From Aurantiacibacter sp. MUD61 (GTDB taxonomy: Bacteria > Pseudomonadota > Alphaproteobacteria > Sphingomonadales > Sphingomonadaceae): a stretch of DNA of 64,000 nt. The stretch lies in the NCBI RefSeq assembly GCF_027912455.1, contig NZ_CP115446.1, positions 2,255,501-2,319,500 on the forward strand, written 5' to 3'. Under the pieces are notes generated by a model. The model worked only from the letters and a program-made list of their open reading frames with translations, made no database searches and had not been told where the DNA came from. The translations under genes and the position numbers were made by a program. Each line of letters starts with the position of its first letter. Position 1 is the stretch's first letter. Below are positions 9,587-18,221 of this stretch, in pieces.

Positions 9587-12139
9587 ATGCAACTCGTCAT
9601 CGTCGAATCGCCAGCCAAGGCGAAAACCATCGAGAAATACCTGGGCAAGGACTTCAAGGTTCTCGCCAGCTATGGGCACGTCCGCGATTTGCCACCCAAG
9701 GATGGGAGCGTCCGCCCGGATGAGGAATTTGCGATGGATTGGGAGGTTTACTCCGACCAGCGCAATCGCAAGCAGGTAAAAGCCATCGCCGATGCGGCGA
9801 AGGACAGCGACCGCCTGATCCTCGCAACTGACCCTGACCGCGAAGGCGAGGCGATCAGCTGGCACGTTCTCGAATTGCTGAAAAAGCGCAAGGCGCTGCC
9901 GACGAATGTCGAGCGGGTCACGTTCAACGCAATCACGAAGCAGGCGGTCACCGAAGCGATGAAATCGCCGCGCGAGCTCGATCAGGATCTCATCGACGCC
10001 TATCTCGGCCGCCGCGCGCTCGATTACCTTTTCGGTTTTACGCTCAGCCCGGTGCTGTGGCGCAAGCTGCCCGGCGCGAAATCGGCGGGACGCGTGCAGT
10101 CGGTCGCTCTGCGCCTGATCTGTGAGCGCGAACGCGAAATCGAAGTCTTCAAGGCCGACGAGTATTGGTCGGTCACGGCCAAGATGGAGCATGATGGCAC
10201 CGCCTTCGATGGCCGTCTGGTTCGCTTCGATGGCAAGAAACTGGAGCGGCTTTCCATCGGCGACAAGGGCACTGCCGACGCCGCGAAGAAGGCTGTCGAG
10301 GACAGCCGCTTCACGGTGGAAGAAGTCGAGACCAAACCGCTCAAGCGCAGCCCTGCGCCGCCGTTTACAACCTCTACTCTTCAGCAGGAGGCCGCCCGCA
10401 AGCTCGGCTACTCTGCCAGCCACACGATGCGCTGCGCGCAGTCGCTGTATGAAGCGGGCGCGATCACCTACATGCGTACCGACGGTGTGCAGATGGACAT
10501 GAGCGCGATCATGGCTGCGCGCGATGCGATTTCGGAGCGTTTCTCCGAAGAGTATCGTCCGGAAAAGCCGCGCTTCTACCAGTCGAAGGCGAAGAACGCG
10601 CAGGAAGCGCACGAAGCCATTCGTCCCACCAATTTCAGCCGCGATCGCGCAGGCTCGGGTGACGAGGCGAAGCTGTACGATCTGATCTACAAGCGCGCGA
10701 TGGCGAGCCAGATGGCGACCGCCCAGCTTGAGCGAACCACCGTCACCATGCGCGATCCGACCGGCAAGCATGAATTGCGTGCGACCGGGCAGGTGGTGAA
10801 ATTCCCCGGCTTCCTCGCAGTGTATTCGGAAAGCTTCGACGACAAATCGGACAGCGACGATGACAATCTGTTGCCGGTGATGCGCAAAGGCGATAGCCCG
10901 GCGAAGAAAGCGGTCGAAGCGGTCCAGCACTTCACCCAGCCACCGCCGCGTTTTTCCGAAGCCAGCCTGGTCAAACGGCTTGAGGAGCTCGGCATCGGGC
11001 GGCCTTCGACCTATGCCTCGACAATCCAGACGCTGCGTGATCGCGATTATGTGCGCATGGAGAAAAACCGTTTCTTTGCAAAGGATTCGGGCCGTCTTCT
11101 GACAGCATTTCTTGAACGCTTCTTCCCCCGCTATGTCGCCTATGACTTCACAGCGGAGATGGAAGAGGAGCTTGACGATGTCTCCGGCGGCCGTGCCGAA
11201 TACAAGACATTGCTGAGCGATTTCTGGCGCGACTTCAAGCCGAAGAGCGATGAAGTGATGGAGCGGCAGCCTTCGGAAGTGACCGAAGTGCTCGATGAAT
11301 TCCTGTCCGACTTCCTCTTCCCCGAACGCGAGGATGGCCATGCGCCGCGCTGGTGCCCGCTCTGTGCAGAGCAGGGGCGCGATGGCGGCGAACTCCACCT
11401 GCGTGGAGGGCGCTACGGCGCTTTCATCGGCTGCGACAACTATCCGGAATGCACATTCCGCCGCAAATTCGGCCAACCCGGCAAGGATGACGGTTCGGAC
11501 GACGGCGCAATGGGCGAACATCCGGACACGGGCGAAGTCATCGAGCGCAAGTCTGGCCGTTTCGGCCCCTATGTGCAGATTGGCGAAGGCAAGGAAGCCA
11601 AGCGTGCCTCAATTCCCAAGGACGTCGACGATTTCGATCTCGAATGGGCGGTGAAGCTGCTCGGCCTGCCGCGTATCGTTGGCCAGCACCCCGAAACCGG
11701 CAAGGATATCGAAGCGGCCATCGGTCGCTACGGACCGTACCTTCGCCACGATGGGAAATATGCCAAACTGTCGGGCACGCGCGATGTCTTCGATGTCGGC
11801 ATGAATGCAGCCGTCACCTTGCTCGCCGAAGCTGCCAACAAGGGCGGACGCGGACGGGGAAGCCGCGAACCGCTCAAAGTGCTCGGCAAGACCGAGGCTG
11901 GCGACGATGTGAAGCTGATGGACGGCCGCTACGGCCCCTATGTCACCGACGGCAATGTCAACGCGACAATCCCGAAGGATAAGGACAAGGACAGCCTGAC
12001 GCTGGAAGAGGCGCTCGCACTGATCGCCGAGAAAGCGGCCAAGAGACCTTCAAAAAAGAAGCGCAAAGCTCCTGCCAAAAAGAAACCAGCCGCAAAGAAA
12101 AAGGCACCCGCGAAGAAGAAGGCCGGTGCGAAAAAGTAA
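9587..12139 (+). CDS. topA: DNA topoisomerase I
   Basis: Type IA topoisomerase that relaxes negative supercoils; 850 residues. The Toprim domain comes first (VIVESPAKAKTIEKYLG, then ATDPDREGEAISWH with the acidic DxD-type triad). The catalytic tyrosine is Y295 in ITYMRTDG. GRVQSVALRLICERE and EAHEAIRPT are typical core motifs. One Cys4 zinc ribbon remains (CPLC...GCDNYPEC), followed by three diverged repeats around GRFGPYV, GRYGPYL and GRYGPYV. The protein ends in a Lys/Ala/Pro-rich tail (from about residue 815), probably for DNA binding. E. coli TopA has more zinc ribbons; this reduced layout is usual in alphaproteobacteria. Confidence 0.97.
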   Translation: MQLVIVESPAKAKTIEKYLGKDFKVLASYGHVRDLPPKDGSVRPDEEFAMDWEVYSDQRNRKQVKAIADAAKDSDRLILATDPDREGEAISWHVLELLKKRKALPTNVERVTFNAITKQAVTEAMKSPRELDQDLIDAYLGRRALDYLFGFTLSPVLWRKLPGAKSAGRVQSVALRLICEREREIEVFKADEYWSVTAKMEHDGTAFDGRLVRFDGKKLERLSIGDKGTADAAKKAVEDSRFTVEEVETKPLKRSPAPPFTTSTLQQEAARKLGYSASHTMRCAQSLYEAGAITYMRTDGVQMDMSAIMAARDAISERFSEEYRPEKPRFYQSKAKNAQEAHEAIRPTNFSRDRAGSGDEAKLYDLIYKRAMASQMATAQLERTTVTMRDPTGKHELRATGQVVKFPGFLAVYSESFDDKSDSDDDNLLPVMRKGDSPAKKAVEAVQHFTQPPPRFSEASLVKRLEELGIGRPSTYASTIQTLRDRDYVRMEKNRFFAKDSGRLLTAFLERFFPRYVAYDFTAEMEEELDDVSGGRAEYKTLLSDFWRDFKPKSDEVMERQPSEVTEVLDEFLSDFLFPEREDGHAPRWCPLCAEQGRDGGELHLRGGRYGAFIGCDNYPECTFRRKFGQPGKDDGSDDGAMGEHPDTGEVIERKSGRFGPYVQIGEGKEAKRASIPKDVDDFDLEWAVKLLGLPRIVGQHPETGKDIEAAIGRYGPYLRHDGKYAKLSGTRDVFDVGMNAAVTLLAEAANKGGRGRGSREPLKVLGKTEAGDDVKLMDGRYGPYVTDGNVNATIPKDKDKDSLTLEEALALIAEKAAKRPSKKKRKAPAKKKPAAKKKAPAKKKAGAKK

Positions 12140-12194
12140 CCACTTTCGCACGCGGCTTTCCGGCGTTTGTAAATCTTCAAGACTTGGGCGGTAG

Positions 12195-12221
12195 GCAGGC
12201 CTTTCTCACTAAAGGGCCTGC
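12195..12221 (+). promoter_or_regulatory. Hairpin over the ribosome binding site of the 80-residue gene
   Basis: GCAGGCC plus TTT at 12195-12204 pairs with AAA plus GGCCTGC at 12211-12221, leaving one bulged G and a six-base loop. The 3' arm contains AAAGGG, the only Shine-Dalgarno-like sequence before the GTG at 12225. No T-run follows, so it does not look like a plain terminator of topA. Control of translation is inferred. Confidence 0.4.
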
Positions 12222-12224
12222 ACC

Positions 12225-12467
12225 GTGATCGAGATCGAAATCCAGAACGAAACGCATCAGTCGCAGCAGCGGCTGCGCTTTGCTTCCGTGCCGCGCATAG
12301 GCGAGAGCATCCGCCTGCGCGAAGACACCGGCGTTTATGAAACTTACGACGTGCTCGACGTCTGGTATCAGAAGGCCGAGTTCGGCGATGTCTGGACGCC
12401 ATATCTCCACGTTCGCGCCGCTTCTGCTGCAACCATGCCAACCGCCGTTGCCGGCGGACGGTTCTGA
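12225..12467 (+). CDS. Small protein of unknown function
   Basis: The protein has 80 residues, a GTG start and no signal peptide or membrane segment. It looks like a small beta-rich cytosolic domain: EIEIQNETHQSQQRLRF, a conserved-looking RIGESIRLRED, then YETYDVLDVWYQ and DVWTPYLHVRA, ending in a short Ala-rich tail. I do not recognise the family. It sits 85 bases after topA and 17 bases before the response regulator gene, so it probably shares a transcript with the latter. Coding reality is supported by the regular strand-like pattern, the tight spacing and the good AGGAGG-type site that follows it. Confidence 0.65.
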   Translation: MIEIEIQNETHQSQQRLRFASVPRIGESIRLREDTGVYETYDVLDVWYQKAEFGDVWTPYLHVRAASAATMPTAVAGGRF

Positions 12468-12484
12468 GGAGGGGAGGCAAGACC

Positions 12485-13141
12485 ATGCAACATCTCATCA
12501 AGCGCAGCACCGGTCCCCGCGCAAGCAAGGCCGCTCCACCCACATTGGCTGAGCGTCTCGCCGCCAACCGCAAGGCTTCGCAGGCAGCCGCGGCTGAAGC
12601 GCTGGAACAGCAGGAGTTCGAGCAGGTTGAGGACGTGCTCGACCTGACGGAAGAGGCTCCGCTCGAGGCAGCACCGTCCAGTGCGACTGCCAACGATACC
12701 CCAGCCAACGATACCGATGCCATCGTCGAAGCGGCCAAGGCGGCGCGTTCGGGCGGCGCCAAGCCGCAAGCATCGGGCAAAACCTGCCTGGTAGTCGATG
12801 ACAGCCGGGTGATCCGAAAAGTCGCAAGCAAGATCGCCAGCGACCTGGGCTTTGCCGTGATCGAGGCAGAGCACGGCGAAGAAGCGCTTGTCCGCTGCGA
12901 ACAGGCCATGCCTGATCTCGTGCTGACCGATTGGGACATGCCGGTGATGGACGGCCCGAGCTTCGTCTCCGCTCTGCGCGAAAAGCCGGGCGGGGTGGCT
13001 GTGAAAGTCGTCTTCTGCACATCCAAAGGTGAGGCGGGCGACATCCACAAGGGCATCGGCGCAGGCGCGGATGATTACATCGTCAAACCGTTCGACGACG
13101 CGGCCATAACCGCGAAATTGCAAAAGCTTGGCGTGATCTGA
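12485..13141 (+). CDS. CheY-like response regulator with a long N-terminal extension
   Basis: The protein has 218 residues. Residues 1 to about 97 are low-complexity, rich in Ala, Glu and Thr, with a charged helix around EALEQQEFEQVEDVLDL. The receiver domain (about 98-218) is complete: VVDDSR for the acidic pair, phospho-acceptor D149 in LTDWDMPVMDG, a switch Ser/Thr in CTSKGE, and K in YIVKPFDD. No output domain follows, so it signals by protein contact, as single-domain CheY/DivK-type regulators do. A strong ribosome site (AGGAGGGGAGG, 12468-12478) supports the ATG at 12485. No kinase is adjacent; the partner is unknown. Confidence 0.88.
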   Translation: MQHLIKRSTGPRASKAAPPTLAERLAANRKASQAAAAEALEQQEFEQVEDVLDLTEEAPLEAAPSSATANDTPANDTDAIVEAAKAARSGGAKPQASGKTCLVVDDSRVIRKVASKIASDLGFAVIEAEHGEEALVRCEQAMPDLVLTDWDMPVMDGPSFVSALREKPGGVAVKVVFCTSKGEAGDIHKGIGAGADDYIVKPFDDAAITAKLQKLGVI

Positions 13142-13165
13142 GGAGGGTGGGGCTGCCAGACAGGC

Positions 13166-14068
13166 TTACTTTACCCAGTCGAGGCCCATTTCCTCATACA
13201 ATTCGCGGTTCTCGGCCCAGCGTTCATCGACCTTCACGTGAAGGAACAGATGGACTTTCTGGCCGAGGATTTCGGATAGTTCCTTGCGTGCTTCCTCGCC
13301 AATCTCCTTGATCCGGCGGCCTTGCTTGCCCAGCACGATGGGCTTCTGGCTATCGCGCGCAATCACGATCTGCTGGCGGATCTCGACACTGCCGTCCTCG
13401 CGCTGTTCATAACTTTCCGGACGCACTGCGGCGTCATAGGGAAGTTCCTCATGCAGCTGGCGATAGAGCTGTTCACGGGTGACCTCGGCAGCGAGCAGGC
13501 GTTCGGAGGCATCTGACACCTGATCCTCAGGATAGTGCCACGGCCCTTCCGGCATCAGCGAGGCGAGATGCTCCTTGAGTTCAGGAACGCCATCGCCGGT
13601 CAGCGCGGATACGAAGTAAATCTCCGCAAAATCGGCGATCTGGGTCAATTCCTGCGCCAGCTCCAGCAGCGGTTCTTTCTTGCTCACATCAACCTTGTTC
13701 AGGACGAGGATTTTCCGCTCTGGCCGGTCTTTCAGCAATTCCAGCAGGGGCATCAGCTCGTGGCGGCGCTGCTTGACTGGATCGACGACCAGCAACACAG
13801 CATCTGCAGCGGTAGTGCCTTCCCATGCGGCGCTCACCATTGCGCGGTCGAGCCTGCGCTTCGGCTCGAAAATGCCGGGCGTATCGACCAGCAGTATCTG
13901 TGTGTCCCCATGCAGCGCGATGCCGAGAAGGCGCGCGCGGGTTGTCTGCGCCTTGGCGGATGTGATCGCGACCTTCTGGCCCACCAGTTGGTTGACCAAG
14001 GTGGACTTGCCCGCGTTGGGAGCACCGATCACGGCGACCAGGCCGCATTTGGTCTCTGGCTGGCTCAT
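13166..14068 (-). CDS. era: GTPase Era
   Basis: Era is an essential GTPase that binds the 3' end of 16S rRNA in 30S ribosome assembly. The protein has 300 residues. G1 GAPNAGKST, G3 DTPGIF and G4 NKVD are visible, and the C-terminal KH domain carries GKQGRRIKEIG. Its ATG overlaps the rnc stop (ATGA at 14065-14068), making it the third gene of a lepB-rnc-era unit, the classical order. Confidence 0.98.
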   Translation of the reverse strand: MSQPETKCGLVAVIGAPNAGKSTLVNQLVGQKVAITSAKAQTTRARLLGIALHGDTQILLVDTPGIFEPKRRLDRAMVSAAWEGTTAADAVLLVVDPVKQRRHELMPLLELLKDRPERKILVLNKVDVSKKEPLLELAQELTQIADFAEIYFVSALTGDGVPELKEHLASLMPEGPWHYPEDQVSDASERLLAAEVTREQLYRQLHEELPYDAAVRPESYEQREDGSVEIRQQIVIARDSQKPIVLGKQGRRIKEIGEEARKELSEILGQKVHLFLHVKVDERWAENRELYEEMGLDWVK

Positions 14069-14736
14069 CCGAATTTCTCCATAAACAGTTTTGCGGCTTC
14101 GGTTTCTGCATCGCGCTTTCCGCTGGCGGTCGCTTCGACTTCACCGACTTTGTAAACGCTCACCTTGACGGTGAAGCGGCGTGCATGATCGGGGCCTTGC
14201 ACGTCGGTGACTTCATACTCGGGCGGCCTGCGCTGATTGCCTGCAGCCCATTCCTGCAGAGCGCTCTTGGGATGTTTGCTCTTGCCGGTTTTGCCTTTCA
14301 AGGCATCGTCCCACAGGTCCCGGATCAGCTGCTCTGTAGGGGCAAAGCCATTTTCAAGAAAGCTCGCACCCAGCAAGGCTTCCATAATGTCGCCCAGTAC
14401 ATTGTCGCTGTTCTGCGCGCCGTCCTCGCGGGCCTGCTTGCCCATGATGACATGATCGGAGACGCCGATTTCGCGCGCGCGGTCAGCACAGGTCTGCTTG
14501 CTGACGAGGGCGTTCAAGCGCTGCGCCATGCGGCCCTCATCATTCCGGCCGGTCTCATACAGCCTATGCGCGATGGTGAGGCCGAGTACGCGGTCTCCCA
14601 GGAATTCGAGCCGCTGGTAATCGCGCACTTCGCCGGTGCTTCCGTGGGTCAGCGCTTCGCGCCACAGGCTTTCGTCGTCGACGGCAAAGCCGATGTCCTC
14701 CAGCCAGTCACGCGTCGCACGCTCAAGCTTGCTCAA
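14065..14736 (-). CDS. rnc: Ribonuclease III
   Basis: Double-strand-specific endoribonuclease for rRNA processing. It has 223 residues if translation starts at the TTG at 14736, which overlaps the lepB stop in a TTGA junction; this gives the normal family length and an N-terminus LSKLERATRDWLEDIGF. A longer frame reaching 14796 lies inside lepB and does not resemble the family. The signature RLEFLGDRVLGL and the second acidic site GDIMEALLGASF are present, and a dsRNA-binding domain forms the last 70 residues (PEYEVTDVQGPDHARRF, ASGKRDAETEAAK). Confidence 0.95.
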   Translation of the reverse strand: MSKLERATRDWLEDIGFAVDDESLWREALTHGSTGEVRDYQRLEFLGDRVLGLTIAHRLYETGRNDEGRMAQRLNALVSKQTCADRAREIGVSDHVIMGKQAREDGAQNSDNVLGDIMEALLGASFLENGFAPTEQLIRDLWDDALKGKTGKSKHPKSALQEWAAGNQRRPPEYEVTDVQGPDHARRFTVKVSVYKVGEVEATASGKRDAETEAAKLFMEKFG

Positions 14737-15581
14737 ATGCCGTCCCCGATGCGGCCCCAGCGCGCAGCCGAGAACCACGTCCACGGCAACAGCCATTCGG
14801 CATTCCCATCGGTGGACCAGTACATGAAGCTGGCTTCGGCGACGAGGTTTTCCTGCGGCACAAGGCCGATGCCGCGACCCGGCTCTGCGGGAAAGCGACT
14901 GTCGAGCGAGTTGTCCCGATTGTCGCCCATGAGGAACAGCATGCCTTCCGGCACGACCACGGGCGCGGTATTATCCTGCGGCAGTTCGCCCAAATCCATG
15001 ATGTTGTACGAAGCACCGCCCGGCAGAGTCTCGCGGAACTGCGGATAGGCGCAGGCAGGCGCGCCGTCCTCCGTGGTGGTGGCGAAGCGCTGGCTGCGGC
15101 ACTGGTGGTTTGGCGTGACCGGCAGGACATAATCCTCGATCCGCTCCATCCCGACAGGCGCGCTGTTCAGGTGCAACACGCCGTCGACCATCTGAACCGT
15201 ATCGCCCGGCAGACCGATAACGCGCTTGATATAGTCGGAGCGGTCGATCGGATGCTTGAAGATCACGATGTCCCCGCGATCGGGCTGGCTGCCGAAGATC
15301 CGCCCGTCGCCCGCGTCGATTCCGAAGGGGAGCGAGGCGCTGGAGTAGCCGTATGACCATTTCTGGCTGAACAGGTAATCGCCTACCAGCAGGCGCGGCA
15401 TCATGCTCTCGGACGGAATGTTGAAGCTGGTGAAGAAGAAGGTGCGGAAAATCAGCACTACAATCACCAGTTTGACCAGGAACCAGCCGAAGCTTTTCCA
15501 GTCTTCTTTCTCTTCCGTAGCCTCCGCTTTGCTGTTCGCAGCGGCGGGCTCGTCGATCTCTCTGATATGCTCTTCAGTCAT
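14733..15581 (-). CDS. lepB: Signal peptidase I
   Basis: Cleaves signal peptides of exported proteins at the outer face of the inner membrane. The protein has 282 residues. A charged N-terminus of about 30 residues precedes one transmembrane helix (about 33-50). The catalytic Ser is S59 in IPSESMMP, and the general-base Lys lies in DYIKRVIGLPGD. The conserved box E motif GDNRDNSLDSR is present. The first gene of the lepB-rnc-era unit, it is divergent from pgi, with 121 bases between them. Confidence 0.97.
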   Translation of the reverse strand: MTEEHIREIDEPAAANSKAEATEEKEDWKSFGWFLVKLVIVVLIFRTFFFTSFNIPSESMMPRLLVGDYLFSQKWSYGYSSASLPFGIDAGDGRIFGSQPDRGDIVIFKHPIDRSDYIKRVIGLPGDTVQMVDGVLHLNSAPVGMERIEDYVLPVTPNHQCRSQRFATTTEDGAPACAYPQFRETLPGGASYNIMDLGELPQDNTAPVVVPEGMLFLMGDNRDNSLDSRFPAEPGRGIGLVPQENLVAEASFMYWSTDGNAEWLLPWTWFSAARWGRIGDGI

Positions 15582-15702
15582 CGGTTTGGGTCATGTTGCG
15601 CAGCGCCGCGAAGGTCAAGCATGCTTCGCATAGGAATTCGCGGTTTTCATTCGGATGCGAAGCGCCTAGCCGTGAGACAAAGCTGCAAGAAAGGATTTCG
15701 TT

Positions 15703-17223
15703 TTGACCCTGTCGCGCGATGAAGCCTGGGAAAAGGTCGCTCTCCATCCCGATCCTACGCTGGAGGAATTATTCGCAGAGGACCCGAACCGGGTCGACAA
15801 CCTGGCAACGCGGCTAGAGCTGGGCGGAGACATGCCGGGCATCTTGTTCGACTGGTCCAAAACGCATCTGACCGAGGATATCCTCGTCGATTTTGAAGAG
15901 CTGGCTATAGCGAGCGATTTTGACGGGATGCGTGCGAAGATGTTCGCAGGCGAAGTGGTCAATCCCACGGAAGGACGCGCGGCAGAACACTCCGCGCTGC
16001 GCGGTGTGGGCAAGGACAGCTCGGTCGAGGAAGCAGAGGCTTTGCGCGAACGCATGCGGCTCCTCGTCAGCGCTTTGCACGAAGGTGCGTTCGGCGAAAT
16101 CAAGCACCTGATCCATGTCGGCATCGGCGGCAGCGCACTGGGGCCGGACCTTGCGGTAGATGCGCTCGCGCGGGACCTGCCGCTGGTGGACGTGCATGTC
16201 GTTTCCAACATCGATGGTGTGGCGCTGGAAGAGGCTTTCGAAGCCTGCGATCCGCAGACCACATTCGTCGCAGTCGCCTCCAAGACCTTCACCACCATCG
16301 AGACGATGACCAATGCGCAGAGCGCGCTCAAATGGCTCGCTGACAATGGCGTTTCCGATGCTAGTGGCCGGGTGATCGCGCTGACTGCTGCGCCGGAGAA
16401 GGCCGTCGAATGGGGCGTCGATGAAACCCGCATCTTGCCCTTCGCTGAAAGTGTGGGCGGCCGATATTCGCTGTGGTCCTCCATCGGCTTTCCTGTGGCG
16501 GTTGCAGTGGGCTGGGAGGACTTCCAGGCGATGCTCGACGGCGCAGCGGCGGTCGACCAGCACTTCCGCGACACTAACGGGCGCGACAATCTGCCGCTCC
16601 GCGCTGCCTTTGCAGACTTGCTCTATGCCCGGATCAAGGGCGCTCAGACCCGTGCGGTGTTCGCCTACGACGAGCGGCTACGGCTGCTGCCCGATTACCT
16701 CCAGCAGCTGGAGATGGAATCGAACGGCAAAAGCGTGACGGTGGATGGCAAGCCGAGCGGCCCGACCGCGCCGATCACCTGGGGCGGTGTAGGGACGGAC
16801 GCGCAGCATGCCGTCTTCCAGCTTCTCCACCAAGGCACGCATCTGGTGCCGATCGACTTCATCGCCAGCATCGAGCCGGGCGATACGCTGGACGCGGCGC
16901 ACCACACGATCCTGTTGATGAACTGCTTCGCCCAGGGCGCTGCGCTGATGGCAGGCAAAAGCTCAGACGATCCGCACCGCAATTATCCCGGTAACCGCCC
17001 CAGCGCGACAATCCTGTGCGACGATATCGACGCGGCAACCTTCGGTGCGCTGATCGCGTTCCACGAACACCGCACCTTCGCCAACGCCGTGCTGATGGAC
17101 ATCAACCCCTTCGACCAGTTCGGCGTGGAGCTGGGCAAGGAAATCGCGAAAAAGATTGAAAAGGGCGGCGAGCGGTTTGATGCGAGTACTGAGGCGCTAC
17201 TAAAAGCTGCGGGGGTGGGGTGA
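15703..17223 (+). CDS. pgi: Glucose-6-phosphate isomerase
   Basis: Interconverts glucose-6-phosphate and fructose-6-phosphate. The protein has 506 residues. No upstream in-frame ATG exists; the TTG at 15703 follows AAGGA (15690-15694) and gives a family-like N-terminus. Visible motifs are IGGSALGP, SKTFTTIET (sugar-phosphate site), the first PGI signature GGRYSLWSS, the catalytic-region GGVGTDAQHAVFQLLHQG and the second signature NPFDQFGVELGK with its active-site Lys. The C-terminal TGA overlaps the next gene by one base (TGATG). Confidence 0.97.
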   Translation: MTLSRDEAWEKVALHPDPTLEELFAEDPNRVDNLATRLELGGDMPGILFDWSKTHLTEDILVDFEELAIASDFDGMRAKMFAGEVVNPTEGRAAEHSALRGVGKDSSVEEAEALRERMRLLVSALHEGAFGEIKHLIHVGIGGSALGPDLAVDALARDLPLVDVHVVSNIDGVALEEAFEACDPQTTFVAVASKTFTTIETMTNAQSALKWLADNGVSDASGRVIALTAAPEKAVEWGVDETRILPFAESVGGRYSLWSSIGFPVAVAVGWEDFQAMLDGAAAVDQHFRDTNGRDNLPLRAAFADLLYARIKGAQTRAVFAYDERLRLLPDYLQQLEMESNGKSVTVDGKPSGPTAPITWGGVGTDAQHAVFQLLHQGTHLVPIDFIASIEPGDTLDAAHHTILLMNCFAQGAALMAGKSSDDPHRNYPGNRPSATILCDDIDAATFGALIAFHEHRTFANAVLMDINPFDQFGVELGKEIAKKIEKGGERFDASTEALLKAAGVG

Positions 17224-17624
17224 TGGGCCCAGATTACGCTTCCCAATTCGCGCGGCTACCGGATAACGAGTTAACGGCAATCGCATTCGCGCCTAATGGT
17301 GACGAATATGAAAGAGACGCTGTTGCAGCCGCGCTCGCAGAATTGCGCAGCAGGCGTTTGGATCAACGGGAACTCGGGTCACACATCGCTGAAGAGAACC
17401 GAATTCTCGAAGCTACTTCTGCACGTGCAACGGCGTCGAACGAGTGGTGGCGAAGGTCATTGGTCGTATTGTTGGCCCCGACCCTCTTAATTCCGCTCAT
17501 GATGGCATCGCGACTAGACGCAAAGGGGTATCTGACGAAGGCCAAAGACACCCAAGCATGGGGTATCAATGCATTTCTTGGGTGGCTCTTGTTGTTCGTG
17601 CTTTTCTCCTTGGAATTGATCTGA
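17223..17624 (+). CDS. Small membrane protein of unknown function
   Basis: The 133-residue protein starts at the ATG overlapping the pgi stop (TGATG). The N-terminal half is soluble and helical, with LPDNELTAIAF followed by YERDAVAAALAELRSRRL. The C-terminal half has two hydrophobic helices (about 75-92 and 115-132) separated by KGYLTKAKDTQAWG. I do not recognise the family. The local G+C content is lower than in pgi, which hints at weaker constraint or a younger gene. Twelve bases separate it from tspO. Confidence 0.65.
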   Translation: MGPDYASQFARLPDNELTAIAFAPNGDEYERDAVAAALAELRSRRLDQRELGSHIAEENRILEATSARATASNEWWRRSLVVLLAPTLLIPLMMASRLDAKGYLTKAKDTQAWGINAFLGWLLLFVLFSLELI

Positions 17625-17635
17625 GGGTACTGGAA

Positions 17636-18121
17636 ATGACCTTCCCCCTCATCTTCGCGATCGCATGGGCGCTCATTCTCGCAGCGGGAGGAGGGCTGCT
17701 CACCACGATTGGCGAGTGGTACTATGATCTCAAGAAGCCGAGTTGGCAGCCGCCTGACTGGCTCTTCGGTCCGGCATGGACGACGATCTTCGCGCTGGCC
17801 GCGTGGGCTTTCGTGCGCAGTTGGGACGGGGCCGAAGCGGCGGGTGAGACATCGTTGCTCATCGCGCTTTACGTGATCAACGGTGTTGCCAATTTCGTCT
17901 GGTCGCCGATGTTCTTCACGCTCAAGCGGCCCGACTGGGCGCTGTATGAAGTACCGATCCTGTGGGCGAGCGTCCTCGCGCTGGTGCTGACGCTTGGCCG
18001 ATACGACGATCTCGCGCCGTGGCTGATCGTGCCCTATCTCGCGTGGGTCAGCTTTGCGACGGTGCTCAATTGGAAGATCGTGCAGATCAACAAGCCTTTC
18101 GGCGAGGCGAGTGGCGGATAG
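17636..18121 (+). CDS. tspO: TspO/MBR-family tryptophan-rich membrane protein
   Basis: TspO proteins are five-helix membrane proteins that bind porphyrins and, in Rhodobacter, modulate tetrapyrrole and photosynthesis gene expression. The 161-residue protein starts at the ATG at 17636. The signature is clear: LKKPSWQPPDWLFGPAWTT, then NFVWSPMFFTLKRPDWAL and a final helix with WVSFATVLNWKI. Five hydrophobic segments fit the fold. It belongs to the same strand group as pgi and the small membrane protein. A link to haem synthesis through hemA elsewhere in the window is only a guess. Confidence 0.93.
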   Translation: MTFPLIFAIAWALILAAGGGLLTTIGEWYYDLKKPSWQPPDWLFGPAWTTIFALAAWAFVRSWDGAEAAGETSLLIALYVINGVANFVWSPMFFTLKRPDWALYEVPILWASVLALVLTLGRYDDLAPWLIVPYLAWVSFATVLNWKIVQINKPFGEASGG

Positions 18122-18221
18122 CAGCGGATCGAAGGTTTTCGACAGCGCGCCAGAATTGCGGTAGAGCTGAATAATTGCGGCGGTACTGGGCCGTTTGGCC
18201 AAGTGGAGGTACCGGCAAGTT

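Noticed and set aside
9440..11521. Very long minus-strand open frame (693 codons) opposite topA
   Set aside because: topA is complete with all motifs; the opposite frame has no family features and is a by-product of GC-rich codon usage.
14737..14796. Longer rnc start at 14796
   Set aside because: It lies inside lepB, lacks a ribosome site and adds residues foreign to RNase III; the TTGA overlap fits coupling.
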